A stretch of DNA of 13,523 nucleotides, taken from positions 1-13,523 of the forward strand of contig DYBS01000042.1 in NCBI GenBank assembly GCA_019418525.1, read 5' to 3'. This stretch comes from Clostridiales bacterium (GTDB lineage: Bacteria > Bacillota > Clostridia > Oscillospirales > Oscillospiraceae). Numbering within the stretch: the first letter of the stretch is position 1; each line of letters begins with the position of its first letter. The position numbers and the translations under genes were made by a program. The notes beneath the pieces are model-generated. The model was not told where the DNA came from and did no database searches. It saw only the letters and a list, made by a program, of their open reading frames with translations. Shown here one piece after another: positions 1 to 7,527 of the stretch.

Positions 1-277
1 CGGCCACGATGTGGAGGGCCAGGGTGGTCTTACCGGAGGACTCGGGGCCGTAGATCTCCACAATTCTCCCCTTGGGGACGCCGCCGATGCCCAGGGCCAG
101 GTCCAGGGACAGGGAGCCGGTGGGGATGGACTCCACCACCACGTGGGTGTTCTCGCCCAGACGCATGACGGTGCCCTTGCCGTAGGTCTTTTCAATGTTG
201 GCCAGACAGGTCTCCAGCGCCTTCTTCTTATCTGCGGCGGGGGCTGCGGCCTCCAGCGGTTTCTTCTTATCAGCCAT
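1..277 (-). CDS. recA: RecA recombinase, N-terminal fragment (runs off left edge)
   Basis: RecA forms ATP-dependent filaments on single-stranded DNA, catalyses strand exchange in homologous recombination, and stimulates LexA self-cleavage in the SOS response. Only the first 92 codons are in the window. The translation contains the family signature around residues 22-40 (ETCLANIEKTYGKGTVMRLG), the ESIPTGSLSLDLALGIGG segment, and the Walker A P-loop GPESSGKT at residues 77-84. The P-loop lies about 11 residues later than in E. coli RecA because the N-terminus is longer: ADKKK occurs at residues 2-6 and again at 15-19. The start is the ATG at 277-275, with AAAGGA upstream. prmC ends 113 bases upstream on the same strand; I could not find a convincing LexA box or promoter in that gap, so readthrough from prmC is possible. 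Confidence 0.96.
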   Translation of the reverse strand, partial: MADKKKPLEAAAPAADKKKALETCLANIEKTYGKGTVMRLGENTHVVVESIPTGSLSLDLALGIGGVPKGRIVEIYGPESSGKTTLALHIVA

Positions 278-390
278 AGTGCGATCATCCTTTCCAGCCG
301 GGTGAGCCGGCGGTATCTGAACTTCGGAGGGGGTCCCTTCCGATTTGGTACCTTAAGTATCCCACAAACGCAGTCCCATAAATAGGACTT

Positions 391-1254
391 TTATTCTCCG
401 GCAACGCCGCACACCACCCGCTGGATGCCCTGGGTGTCGGGGAAACTGCGCACATCCTGATAACCGTTGCGCCGCAGCAGAGCGGCCACGTCCCGGTCCT
501 GGCCCATCCCCACCTCAAAGAGGAGGCTCCCCCCCAGACACAGGGCGCTCTTCCAGTTCTGGGCGATAGCGCGGTAGAAGTCCAGGCCGTCGGCGCCGCC
601 GTCCAGGGCCATACGGGGTTCGTAGTCCCGCACGGAGGGGTCCAGCCCGGCGATATCGCCGGATGGGATGTAGGGGGGGTTGCAGGCGATGACGTCAAAG
701 TCCCACAGCTCGGCGCTGGGCTTCTGCATAGCGTCGGTGTGGACACAGGTGACCCGGGCGCTCAGGTCGTTGCGCCGGATGTTGCGCTTGCACAGACTGA
801 TGGCGTCGTCGGACAGATCGGCCAGCACCACCCGGCAGCCGGGCACATTGGCGGCCACCGCCAGGCCCACACAGCCACTGCCGGTACACAGGTCCAGCAC
901 CCGTGCGCCCTCGCCGGCGGCCCGGGCCAGGAGGATGGTCTGCTCAGCCAGCACCTCAGTGTCCATCCGCGGGATGAGCACCGCCGGGGACACCTCCAGA
1001 GACAGCCCGTAGAACTCCCATTCCCCCACCAGGTAGGCCACCGGCTCGCCGTGCAGGCGCCGCTCCACCAGCTCTTTTACCTTGACCTCCACGGGGTCGG
1101 AGGCGTAGAGCATCAGATCCCGGTAGAACTGTTCCCGGGTCTTTTCTGCCGCAGCGCACACGATCTCCCGGGCCTCCAGCTGGGCGGCTTCGATACCGGC
1201 GTGCTTAAGTTGCTTCCTGGCGTCCAAATACAGATTGTTATATGTGGTCGCCAT
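391..1254 (-). CDS. prmC: Peptide chain release factor N5-glutamine methyltransferase PrmC
   Basis: PrmC transfers a methyl group from S-adenosylmethionine to the glutamine of the GGQ motif of release factors RF1 and RF2, raising termination efficiency. The 287-residue protein matches the usual family length. Residues 1-85 form the helical substrate-binding domain. The Rossmann methyltransferase domain follows, with SAM-binding motif I DLCTGSGCVGL (121-131), the catalytic NPPY motif (192-195), and the YEPRMALDGGADGL segment (211-224) typical of HemK/PrmC. The family motif usually written IPRPDTE reads IPRMDTE here (94-100), a proline-to-methionine change. The start ATG at 1254 has GAGAGGG just upstream. 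The DUF1385 gene ends 24 bases upstream, so the two are very probably cotranscribed. The prfA gene, a frequent neighbour, is not seen. Confidence 0.95.
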   Translation of the reverse strand: MATTYNNLYLDARKQLKHAGIEAAQLEAREIVCAAAEKTREQFYRDLMLYASDPVEVKVKELVERRLHGEPVAYLVGEWEFYGLSLEVSPAVLIPRMDTEVLAEQTILLARAAGEGARVLDLCTGSGCVGLAVAANVPGCRVVLADLSDDAISLCKRNIRRNDLSARVTCVHTDAMQKPSAELWDFDVIACNPPYIPSGDIAGLDPSVRDYEPRMALDGGADGLDFYRAIAQNWKSALCLGGSLLFEVGMGQDRDVAALLRRNGYQDVRSFPDTQGIQRVVCGVAGE

Positions 1255-1278
1255 ATTATCCCTCTCTTATCAATTTCT

Positions 1279-2259
1279 TTACCAGGCGTCTTTGCCCTGC
1301 TCACTGGGGAGCACCAGCTCAAAGGAGCGGATGCCCACCTCGATCATAGAGTCATCGGGCTCGAAGGTGGTCCAGTTCTGGAGCCACAGGCCCGGCGCGG
1401 TGACGATGCGGCTGAACCAGTTGTCGTGCCGCCCCATCCAGCGGTTGATCTCATAGGTGATGCTGACCACTACGGGGAGCAGCACCAGGTGGGCCAGCAT
1501 GCGGGCGAAGACGTTGGTCAGTTCCACGAAAGAGAAGAACACACTGGAGATGAGGATAGAGATGACGATCACCACGAAGAGGAAGCTGGTGCCGCATCGG
1601 GGGTGGTGGCGGGGCTGCTTGCGCACGTTCTCCACGGTGAGGGGGAGGCCCGCCTCGTAGCAGAAGATGGTCTTGTGCTCGGCGCCGTGGTACTGAAAGA
1701 CCCGATGCATGTCTTTAGTCTTGGAGCAGAGCATCAGATAGGCCATGAAGATGATGATGCGCACCACGCCCTCCAGGAGGTTGCGCAGCCACATGGGCAT
1801 GCCGTGGGTGAGCCAGGCGATGCCGCCCACCACGGCGGTGGGCAGCAGGATAAAGAGTCCGATGGAGAACGCCAGACCCAGTATCATGGCCAGGGTGACA
1901 ATCACCGAGTAGAGCTTTTCGCTGCCCAGCTTTTGTTCCAGCCACTGCTCAAATTTGGAGGGCTCCTCCTCTTCCTCCCCGTCCTCGGGGTAGAACTCGG
2001 CGGAGAACATGAGGGCCTTCACTCCGTTGGCCAGGGAGGAGCCGAAGTTGAAGATGCCCCGGATGAAGGGCACACCGAAAATAGGGTGGCGGTCCTTGAT
2101 CAGGATGCGGTCTTCCACCTGCTCCTCCAGCCCACCGTCGGGCCGGCGGACCACCACGGCTTTTTTCTCCGGGCCCAGCATCATGATGCCCTCAATGAGC
2201 GCCTGCCCGCCGATCATGGTCTTATAGCGGGGGCAGGCGCTTTGCTTTTCCTCTGACAT
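1279..2259 (-). CDS. DUF1385 family membrane protein, YqhQ-like
   Basis: This 326-residue protein belongs to the DUF1385 family (YqhQ of Bacillus subtilis). It is often labelled a predicted metal-dependent enzyme, but its function is not established. Family hallmarks are MIGGQALIEGIMMLGP near residues 15-30, YHGAEHKTIFCYE at 190-202 with candidate metal ligands His191 and His195, and RHHPRCGTSF at 217-226. Hydrophobic segments at about 117-148, 162-178, 226-245 and 255-268 predict a polytopic inner-membrane protein. An acidic stretch (EDGEEEEEP, 92-100) precedes the first segment. The frame stays open to 2361, but the ATG at 2259 is preferred: AAAGGAG sits 6-7 bases upstream and conserved sequence begins soon after. 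It is followed by prmC after 24 bases, a pairing common in Clostridia. A possible own promoter lies at 2309-2337. Confidence 0.92.
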   Translation of the reverse strand: MSEEKQSACPRYKTMIGGQALIEGIMMLGPEKKAVVVRRPDGGLEEQVEDRILIKDRHPIFGVPFIRGIFNFGSSLANGVKALMFSAEFYPEDGEEEEEPSKFEQWLEQKLGSEKLYSVIVTLAMILGLAFSIGLFILLPTAVVGGIAWLTHGMPMWLRNLLEGVVRIIIFMAYLMLCSKTKDMHRVFQYHGAEHKTIFCYEAGLPLTVENVRKQPRHHPRCGTSFLFVVIVISILISSVFFSFVELTNVFARMLAHLVLLPVVVSITYEINRWMGRHDNWFSRIVTAPGLWLQNWTTFEPDDSMIEVGIRSFELVLPSEQGKDAW

Positions 2260-2281
2260 AGATGTCTCCTTTGGTCTTACT

Positions 2282-2307
2282 GGGGACGGTCTCAGCCGTC
2301 CGTCCCC
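2282..2307 (-). other. Inverted repeat between kinase and DUF1385 genes
   Basis: GGGGACGG (2282-2289) and CCGTCCCC (2300-2307) form a perfect 8-bp stem with a 10-base loop. An alternative inner arm CCGTCC (2296-2301) can pair with 2284-2289 instead. No U-tract follows in either direction, so it is not a classical terminator. It lies just downstream of a candidate promoter, at the likely 5' end of the DUF1385 mRNA, so it may act as a 5' stabilising stem or partial attenuator. That role is inference. Confidence 0.45.
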
Positions 2308-2308
2308 T

Positions 2309-2337
2309 ATGGTATCAAATTTTCCCCGCTCTGGCAA
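2309..2337 (-). promoter_or_regulatory. Candidate sigma-A promoter for DUF1385-prmC
   Basis: On the minus strand, TTGCCA (2337-2332, 5 of 6 to consensus) is separated by exactly 17 bases from TACCAT (2314-2309, 4 of 6). A TGn extended -10 element precedes it. The predicted start is near 2302, about 43 bases before the DUF1385 ATG. It would let DUF1385 and prmC be transcribed independently of the two-component operon upstream. Confidence 0.5.
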
Positions 2338-2350
2338 GAGGGAATCGAAC

Positions 2351-3775
2351 TTATGTTCCAATCGGGAAGTGGATGGTCACCAGGCAGCCGCCCCCCGGGG
2401 CGTTGCCGATGTCCAGAGTACCCTGGTGGCGGGTGACGATCTCCTCGCACACGGCCAGGCCGATGCCGGAACCCCGGGCCTTGGAGCTGCCCTTGTAGAA
2501 CTTGGTTTTGACGTGGGGGAGCTCCTCCTCGGGAATGCCGGGGCCGTAGTCCCGGATGGTGATGACCACGGTGTTATCCTCACCGGGGGCAATGGCGGTG
2601 TCGATGCGCTTTCCGGAGCCGCCGTGCTTGGAGGCGTTGTCCAGAAGGTTGCAAAAGACCTGCCGCAGCCGCTCGGGGTCGGCGTTCATCAGGGGGAACT
2701 CCTCCTCGCAGTCGGTGTAGGTCAGCTCGATACCCTCCTTGCGGAAGAACTCCCGGTAGGTGTATACCGCGTCCTCCAGCTCGGCCTTGATATCCACCGG
2801 CTCGATGGAGAGCGTGAAGCGGCCGTCCTGGATGCGGGAGAATTCCAGCAACTCTTCCACCATGTTGGTCAGCCGCCGGGCCTCGCTGACGATGATACCC
2901 ATGCCCTTCTTTACGTCGGCGGCGTTGCGCACCTCGCCATTCATGATGGTTTCAGCCCAGCCATTGATGGCGGTGAGGGGGGTACGCAGCTCGTGGGAAA
3001 CCGAGGAGATAAACTCATTTTTCATCAGCTCGGACTGTTTGATCTTTTTGGACATGTCGTTGATGGCGTCAATGAGATCGCCGATCTCGTCGTCGAACTT
3101 CTTCTCCATCTGCACGCCGTAGCTGCCGGCGGCGATGCGCTCGGCAGTGGCGGTGACCTCGGTGACCGGGTCCACGATGGAGCGCAGGAAGTAGAGGTTG
3201 GAGACGTAGATGATGGCCACGATCACCAGCCCCACCAGGAGCGCCGCGCCGATGATGAAGATAATCTGCCGGTCCACCTTATTCAGGGAGCTGACCAGAC
3301 GGATGACGCAGGCCACCTCTCCGTCCACCATCAAAGGGCAGGAGACGGCCATGATGTGCTCGCCGGTGTTTGGGTCGGAGCCGGTCCACACCTTCATCAT
3401 GGGCGCTTCGGTCTCATTGTTGCCCAGCGCACAGTCCACGTCCGGGGTGCCGGGGATGTAGCCGGAGGACTCGAAGAAGCTGGAGAAGCGCACGGCGCCG
3501 TCGGTGTCCACCAGCTGGAAGTCCAGCTTGTCCTTCTCCTGGAATTGATAATTGATATAGGTGTAGGCGTTCTGGTAGAAGGCCTCCTCGGTCTTGTAGC
3601 TGCTGAAGAAGCTGACGGCGGAGCTGGCTTTTTCCTGGAGCTTGTTGCTCATGCTCTTGTAGTAGTAGCTCACCATGGACACCGAGAAGGTGGCCACAGC
3701 CAGCAGCACGATAAGCAGGGCGGAGCTCAGGCTGTTCACGATCCAGCGTTTGCGGATGCCCTTCATTTTTTTCAT
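2351..3775 (-). CDS. Membrane sensor histidine kinase (HAMP, HisKA, HATPase)
   Basis: This 474-residue kinase should autophosphorylate and pass phosphate to the response regulator encoded just upstream. Transmembrane helix 1 spans about residues 12-38, and an extracytoplasmic sensor region of about 130 residues follows (40-168). Helix 2 is at 170-194 and a HAMP linker at about 195-247. The H-box SVSHELRTPL has His261 as phosphoacceptor. The ATP-binding domain shows the N-box LLDNASKH (377-384), G1 DYGPGIP (409-415) and G2 GSGIGLAV (435-442). The extracytoplasmic part is too small and too diverged for me to assign a ligand. The ATG at 3775 has AGGGTGG about seven bases upstream; a second in-frame ATG lies nine bases later. 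The regulator stops 34 bases upstream and the two form one transcription unit. Architecture resembles the PhoR/VicK/ResE class, but the ligand is unknown. Confidence 0.95.
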   Translation of the reverse strand: MKKMKGIRKRWIVNSLSSALLIVLLAVATFSVSMVSYYYKSMSNKLQEKASSAVSFFSSYKTEEAFYQNAYTYINYQFQEKDKLDFQLVDTDGAVRFSSFFESSGYIPGTPDVDCALGNNETEAPMMKVWTGSDPNTGEHIMAVSCPLMVDGEVACVIRLVSSLNKVDRQIIFIIGAALLVGLVIVAIIYVSNLYFLRSIVDPVTEVTATAERIAAGSYGVQMEKKFDDEIGDLIDAINDMSKKIKQSELMKNEFISSVSHELRTPLTAINGWAETIMNGEVRNAADVKKGMGIIVSEARRLTNMVEELLEFSRIQDGRFTLSIEPVDIKAELEDAVYTYREFFRKEGIELTYTDCEEEFPLMNADPERLRQVFCNLLDNASKHGGSGKRIDTAIAPGEDNTVVITIRDYGPGIPEEELPHVKTKFYKGSSKARGSGIGLAVCEEIVTRHQGTLDIGNAPGGGCLVTIHFPIGT

Positions 3776-3809
3776 GGATGCACCACCCTGAAGCGTTGAT
3801 AAGGGACCG

Positions 3810-4496
3810 TCATGCGCCCCACTTGTACCCGTAGCCCCACACGGTGTTGATGTAGGTGGGGTTGGTTGGGTCGTCCTCGATCTTGATGCGCAGACGGCGG
3901 ATGTTCACATCCACGATCTTCAGCTCACCGAAGTAGTCCCGTCCCCACACAGTGTCCAGAATGTCCTCCCGGGAGAGGGCCTTGCCGGGGTTGTCCATAA
4001 AGAGTTTAATGATGGCGTACTCCACCTGGGTGAGTTTGATGCGCTGCCCGTTCTTCTCCAGGGTACGGTTGCGGATGTTGAGGAGGAAGGGGGGCTGGCT
4101 GATCTCGTCGGCGTTTTCGGTGACGGTGCCGCCGGTGCGGCGGTAGAGGGCGTCCACCCGGGCAGTGAGCTCGGCGGGCGAAAAGGGTTTCGTCACGTAG
4201 TCGTCGGCGCCGGTCATGAGTCCGGGGACCTTGTCCATCTCCTGGGTGCGGGCGGTGAGCATGATGATGCCGATCTGGCTGTTGCTGGCCCGGATGCGGC
4301 GGCAGACCTCAAAGCCATCGATACCGGGGAGCATGATATCCAGCAGGGCCACCTTGATGTCGGGGTTACGCTTGAGCTGCTCCAGGGCCTCCTCGCCGGT
4401 GCCGGCCTCGATGGTCTCATAGCCGGCCCGCTTCAGATTAATGACCACAAAGCTGCGAATATTGGACTCGTCCTCCAATACCAAAACCTTTTTCAT
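3810..4496 (-). CDS. OmpR/PhoB-family response regulator
   Basis: This 228-residue DNA-binding response regulator is the presumed partner of the kinase at 2351-3775. The receiver domain (about 1-118) has the acidic pair Glu8/Asp9, phosphoacceptor Asp53 in LLDIMLPGIDG, the switch residue Thr81 (MLTA) and Lys103 in TKPF. The C-terminal winged-helix domain (about 130-226) contains LTQVEYAIIKLFMDNPGKALSR and ends VWGYGYKW, the usual finish of OmpR-type effectors. Length is standard. The ATG at 4496 has a perfect AAAGGAG seven bases upstream. The lipoprotein gene stops 25 bases upstream and the kinase begins 34 bases downstream, so the order is lipoprotein, regulator, kinase. Target genes cannot be read from the window; autoregulation of the operon is plausible but not shown. 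Confidence 0.96.
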   Translation of the reverse strand: MKKVLVLEDESNIRSFVVINLKRAGYETIEAGTGEEALEQLKRNPDIKVALLDIMLPGIDGFEVCRRIRASNSQIGIIMLTARTQEMDKVPGLMTGADDYVTKPFSPAELTARVDALYRRTGGTVTENADEISQPPFLLNIRNRTLEKNGQRIKLTQVEYAIIKLFMDNPGKALSREDILDTVWGRDYFGELKIVDVNIRRLRIKIEDDPTNPTYINTVWGYGYKWGA

Positions 4497-4521
4497 ATGT
4501 GACTCCTTTACTTGGCGCGTC

Positions 4522-5901
4522 TCAGCTGAGGCTGTCCCAGTCGGCTCGGATGACCTGGAAGTAGTCCTTCAGGCTCTCCTGGTCCAGGCCGCAGTCCCAG
4601 CTGTTGTCCTCGAATTTGGCGCAATAGAGAACGCTGGGCTCGTCCTCGCCGCTGTTCCCCAGCAGGAAGCGGCCGGGGAGCTTGGCCCGGGTCTCCCGGT
4701 TGCTGCCGCTGAGACGGTAGATGGTGAGGAAGGGGATGGGTTCCACGTTATTGTCCCCCTCCCAGTAGGAAAAGACCACAGCCCGCTCGCCGCCTCCAGC
4801 GGCATCGTTGCGGGAGAGGGTGATCTTCCCCAGCCAGTGATCCGGGAGGATGAGATACCACCCGTCCTGGTTGTTGTAGTAGGTGGTGAACACCGGCCAG
4901 GCGGTGCCGTTCAGATCGTATTTGCTCCAGCGGTTGATCCAGAAGTTGGGGGCGGAGCCAGTCTGTCGGTACTCCTGGATGGCGGTGGAGATGGGGATCT
5001 CCATGATGGAGTCCTTGTCGATGTCGGTGGGGCCCACCACGGAGTAGTAGCCCCAGGTGGAGGCGCTGAAGCCCTGTTCTTCGTCCAGGGTGATGTTGGA
5101 CAGGGCCCCGGTCTGAGAATCCCAGGCAAAGATATCGGTGATGCTGCTGTTGCCCATCTCGCCGTAGGGGGAGGTAAGGAACAGGGCGGGCACATATTCC
5201 TTCAGATAGCCCCGGCGCAGCTCGCTTTCTGCCACATCGGTGATACCCGCGGACAGGGGCGCGGAGGACTGCAACTGCATCATACCGCCGTTGAAGTCGT
5301 AGAGCTCCATATCGCCACCGCCCTCGGTGGCGGCCTTGAGGACCACGATCTCCTGCTCCCCGTTCTGATCCATGTCGATGATCTGGTAGTCGGTATAATC
5401 GGTGCTGAACAACTCCACCACCTGGTTGGGGGCCACGGAATAGGCGGCCAGCAGGTAGACTTTCTCGCTGATCTGCCAGCTGACCACGATCTCCTTGTCA
5501 GGCTCACTGTCCAGATTCGCGTAGGAGACGCTGTGGATGTTGGTCCCCGCCCCCTCGATGACGGACTGGAGCTCATAGGAGTCCTCATGCTGCCGGTAGA
5601 TATAGATCTTGAGGGGCTTTTCTTCCCCGGACATACGGAAAAAGGCCAGAGCGGACTCGGCCTCGCCGTCGCCATCCAGGTCCTGAAGCTGGATATTCTG
5701 AATATTCTCCCCGGTGAGGGGGGCGCTGTATTCCGCGCCCTGATCGATGACGGCCTGGGTCTGGCCGGTCAGGTTCTGGTAATCCTTCGGCATCTCCGGC
5801 AGCTGATAGAGGTCGTCCTCGGCCAGAATGGCGGAACAGCCGGTGGTACACAGCAGCGCCGCGGCCAGAAGTACGGTGCGCAGGCGGGCAAAAATTCTCA
5901 T
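4522..5901 (-). CDS. Secreted lipoprotein with FG-GAP/VCBS-like calcium-loop repeats
   Basis: I cannot name a specific function for this 459-residue exported protein. The N-terminus is a signal peptide (MRIF.R..TVLLAAALLCTTGC) and Cys22 is a probable lipidation site, although the -4 to -1 residues CTTG are a loose lipobox. The mature part contains recurrent acidic loops ending a beta-strand: DLDGDGEAE (74-82), NLDSEPDKE (129-137), DMDQNGEQE (176-184) and DIDKDSIME (293-301). Each is followed by hydrophobic beta-strand sequence. This is the FG-GAP/VCBS beta-propeller pattern in which DxDxDG-type loops bind calcium. The start ATG at 5901 has GAGGAGG seven bases upstream. It is first in a tight operon with the regulator (25-base gap) and kinase, suggesting an accessory sensor or a protein under that system's control. 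A candidate extended -10 promoter lies 70 bases upstream. Confidence 0.9.
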   Translation of the reverse strand: MRIFARLRTVLLAAALLCTTGCSAILAEDDLYQLPEMPKDYQNLTGQTQAVIDQGAEYSAPLTGENIQNIQLQDLDGDGEAESALAFFRMSGEEKPLKIYIYRQHEDSYELQSVIEGAGTNIHSVSYANLDSEPDKEIVVSWQISEKVYLLAAYSVAPNQVVELFSTDYTDYQIIDMDQNGEQEIVVLKAATEGGGDMELYDFNGGMMQLQSSAPLSAGITDVAESELRRGYLKEYVPALFLTSPYGEMGNSSITDIFAWDSQTGALSNITLDEEQGFSASTWGYYSVVGPTDIDKDSIMEIPISTAIQEYRQTGSAPNFWINRWSKYDLNGTAWPVFTTYYNNQDGWYLILPDHWLGKITLSRNDAAGGGERAVVFSYWEGDNNVEPIPFLTIYRLSGSNRETRAKLPGRFLLGNSGEDEPSVLYCAKFEDNSWDCGLDQESLKDYFQVIRADWDSLS

Positions 5902-5970
5902 GGAACGCCTCCTCGGGCGCTGGATCTCCCGGTGGGTGATCCGCGTCTTTCGATGGATGGAATCCTTTTT

Positions 5971-5979
5971 ATTGTACCA
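5971..5979 (-). promoter_or_regulatory. Extended -10 promoter element for the lipoprotein-regulator-kinase operon
   Basis: The minus strand reads TGG followed by TACAAT (5976-5971), an extended -10 (TGn plus 5 of 6 consensus). A matching -35 at 17-18 bases is poor (ATACCA at best), as is common with extended -10 promoters. The predicted start is near 5964, giving a leader of about 60 bases before the lipoprotein ATG. Confidence 0.5.
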
Positions 5980-6043
5980 TATTCCCGCGCTGATTGGTAT
6001 GCCTATTTACAAATTTCCCACCCGGCTGCCGGGGAAATGGTAC

Positions 6044-6076
6044 GGGCCGCGGGAGGAAAATTCCATCCCGCGGCCC
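6044..6076 (-). terminator. GC-rich hairpin downstream of the M56 protease gene
   Basis: GGGCCGCGGGA (6044-6054) and TCCCGCGGCCC (6066-6076) form a perfect 11-bp stem around an 11-base loop, 20 bases past the protease stop codon. On the minus strand the sequence after the stem is GTACCATTTCCCC, with only a weak T run. Termination or transcript-end protection is likely, but it is not a canonical intrinsic terminator. It separates the blaI-protease unit from the lipoprotein operon promoter. Confidence 0.55.
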
Positions 6077-6096
6077 GCGGCCGCCCGTGTTCGATT

Positions 6097-7527
6097 TTAT
6101 GCCGCCTGATAAGGAGTCACCCACTGGGCCTCCACGATGGCGCCGTCCACCACCGTCATACGCAGGAGACAGTCCCCTTCCGAGTTTTCCAGCGGCTCGG
6201 CCCGAAAGACGTTTTTGAGATAGGTCTCCTCGTCAAATTCCATCCCGTTGTCCGGCATGGAGATAGGGGGCAAACTGGCGTCCTCCCCCAGTGTGAGGGT
6301 CCAGGTGCCCTCCTCCAGGGCCGTCCAGGTCCGGTTTTCCTCATCCACCGTCAGGGGCTGAAAGGTGAAGGTCTGTGCCTCTCCGTCCCAGGTGCCGCAC
6401 CGGGCCCAGACCACCCCGGACCAGCTGCTCTCCACCTCAGCCGGAGGGGTCTCCGTGGGGATCTGGCTGGGGACGGGAGCTCCCTCCCAGACTGGGGTAT
6501 CCGGCGAGGGCCGGAGACTCTCCAGCTCCCCGCCCGCCGCCTCCGAGCAGGACACCAGGGTGCCACCCAGCAGGGCCAGGCACAGAGCCAGAGCCAGACT
6601 GCTCCGGCCAAAGGGGCGGCTTCTCTCCTCCACCAGGGCGGCAAAGCGCTTTTTGAGTCCACCCATCCCCAGGGCGAAGCCGGTGGTCATGGCCCCGGCC
6701 GCCCCCATGGGAGCGGTGAGGGTGTGGAGCAGAGCCTCACCGTACCGCCGCCGGTACTCGAGATCCTTCCCCTCCAGCACCGCCTCGTCGCAGGCCATCT
6801 CAATGTCCCGCTCCCCCGCCCGGCGGAGGAGCCACGCCGCGGGATTCCACCAGTGCAGGGCGTTCGCGCACAGGAGGAACAGCTTGCGCCACAGGTCCCC
6901 GCGGCGGCAGTGGGTGTACTCGTGGAGGAGGGCGAAGGCCCGGTCCTCCCCCTCCATGCCCCTCGGCAGAACGATAGTGGGATTTCGGAACCTCAGCAGC
7001 AGCGGGCTCTCCGCCGCCAGACACTCCACTACCGGCACCCCCTCATAGTGCCCCGCCGGGCGGCTCCACCGGCGTACCCTCCGGGCAAAGTGGAGATAGG
7101 CAAAACTGTGCCAGCCCAGCATAGCCACTGTGCCCAGGACCCACACCAGCGCCAATGCCTCCCCTGTGGAGAAGGCGGCGTTTTCCACCGCAGCTCCCGG
7201 GATCTCGGAAGCACCCGTGCCCTCCATCAAAATCAGTTCCTCCGTCTCCCCGTCGGTCTGGAGGGCGTCCCCCTCCAGAAGGGCGCTCTCCACCGCCGCC
7301 GTGGGGATCGGGCGCTCTGTCGGCCCGGGGAGGAAGAGCTGAAAGGGGGACCAGGGTCCGCTTAAACTCCAGGGTAACATCAGCCGGGTGGCCAGGATGA
7401 GCCACACCCAGCACCGCCACCGGGCCGGGCTATACCGCTCCAGCAGGGGGCACAGGAGGAGCAGCAACAAAATCACCGCGCCGGTGCCCAGTGAGAGCTC
7501 CGCCCAGTGAGAAAACAGACTCATCAC
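6097..7527 (-). CDS. BlaR1/MecR1-like M56 membrane metallopeptidase without a penicillin-binding domain
   Basis: This 476-residue antirepressor-type protease is encoded with a BlaI-family repressor. Hydrophobic helices lie at about 12-30, 38-54 and 122-147. The M56 zinc protease core contains HEYTH (202-206) with Glu203 as catalytic base, and Glu243 in ERDIEMACDE as likely third zinc ligand, 37 residues after the second His as in Staphylococcus BlaR1. A fourth hydrophobic segment (about 309-325) ends in LVSC, a good lipobox at Cys327, preceded by basic residues. The remaining 150 residues are predicted extracytoplasmic and have no SxxK, so they are not the beta-lactam sensor of true BlaR1. 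The signal sensed is unknown. The first ATG overlaps the blaI stop (ATGA), indicating translational coupling; a second ATG follows directly. Confidence 0.92.
   Translation of the reverse strand: MMSLFSHWAELSLGTGAVILLLLLLCPLLERYSPARWRCWVWLILATRLMLPWSLSGPWSPFQLFLPGPTERPIPTAAVESALLEGDALQTDGETEELILMEGTGASEIPGAAVENAAFSTGEALALVWVLGTVAMLGWHSFAYLHFARRVRRWSRPAGHYEGVPVVECLAAESPLLLRFRNPTIVLPRGMEGEDRAFALLHEYTHCRRGDLWRKLFLLCANALHWWNPAAWLLRRAGERDIEMACDEAVLEGKDLEYRRRYGEALLHTLTAPMGAAGAMTTGFALGMGGLKKRFAALVEERSRPFGRSSLALALCLALLGGTLVSCSEAAGGELESLRPSPDTPVWEGAPVPSQIPTETPPAEVESSWSGVVWARCGTWDGEAQTFTFQPLTVDEENRTWTALEEGTWTLTLGEDASLPPISMPDNGMEFDEETYLKNVFRAEPLENSEGDCLLRMTVVDGAIVEAQWVTPYQAA

Noticed and set aside
372..389. 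AGTCC/GGACT hairpin just after prmC as a terminator
   Set aside because: Only 5 bp of stem and no proper T-tract on the minus strand; too weak to call.
278..390. Possible LexA (SOS) box upstream of recA
   Set aside because: No GAAC-N4-GTTC type site is present; only an isolated GAAGTTC-like half sequence occurs.
739..2256. Long plus-strand open frame opposite prmC and DUF1385
   Set aside because: Antisense shadow of two genes with clear family motifs; no ribosome binding site and low-complexity His/Gly/Gln-rich translation. The same applies to 2309-3799 on plus and to 9070-10665 and 12087-13280 on minus.
4441..7365. Very long plus-strand open frame opposite the lipoprotein and protease genes
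   Set aside because: It is the antisense of four well-supported minus-strand genes; length comes from GC-rich codon bias, and the translation (rich in G, A, H, P, Q) matches no family.
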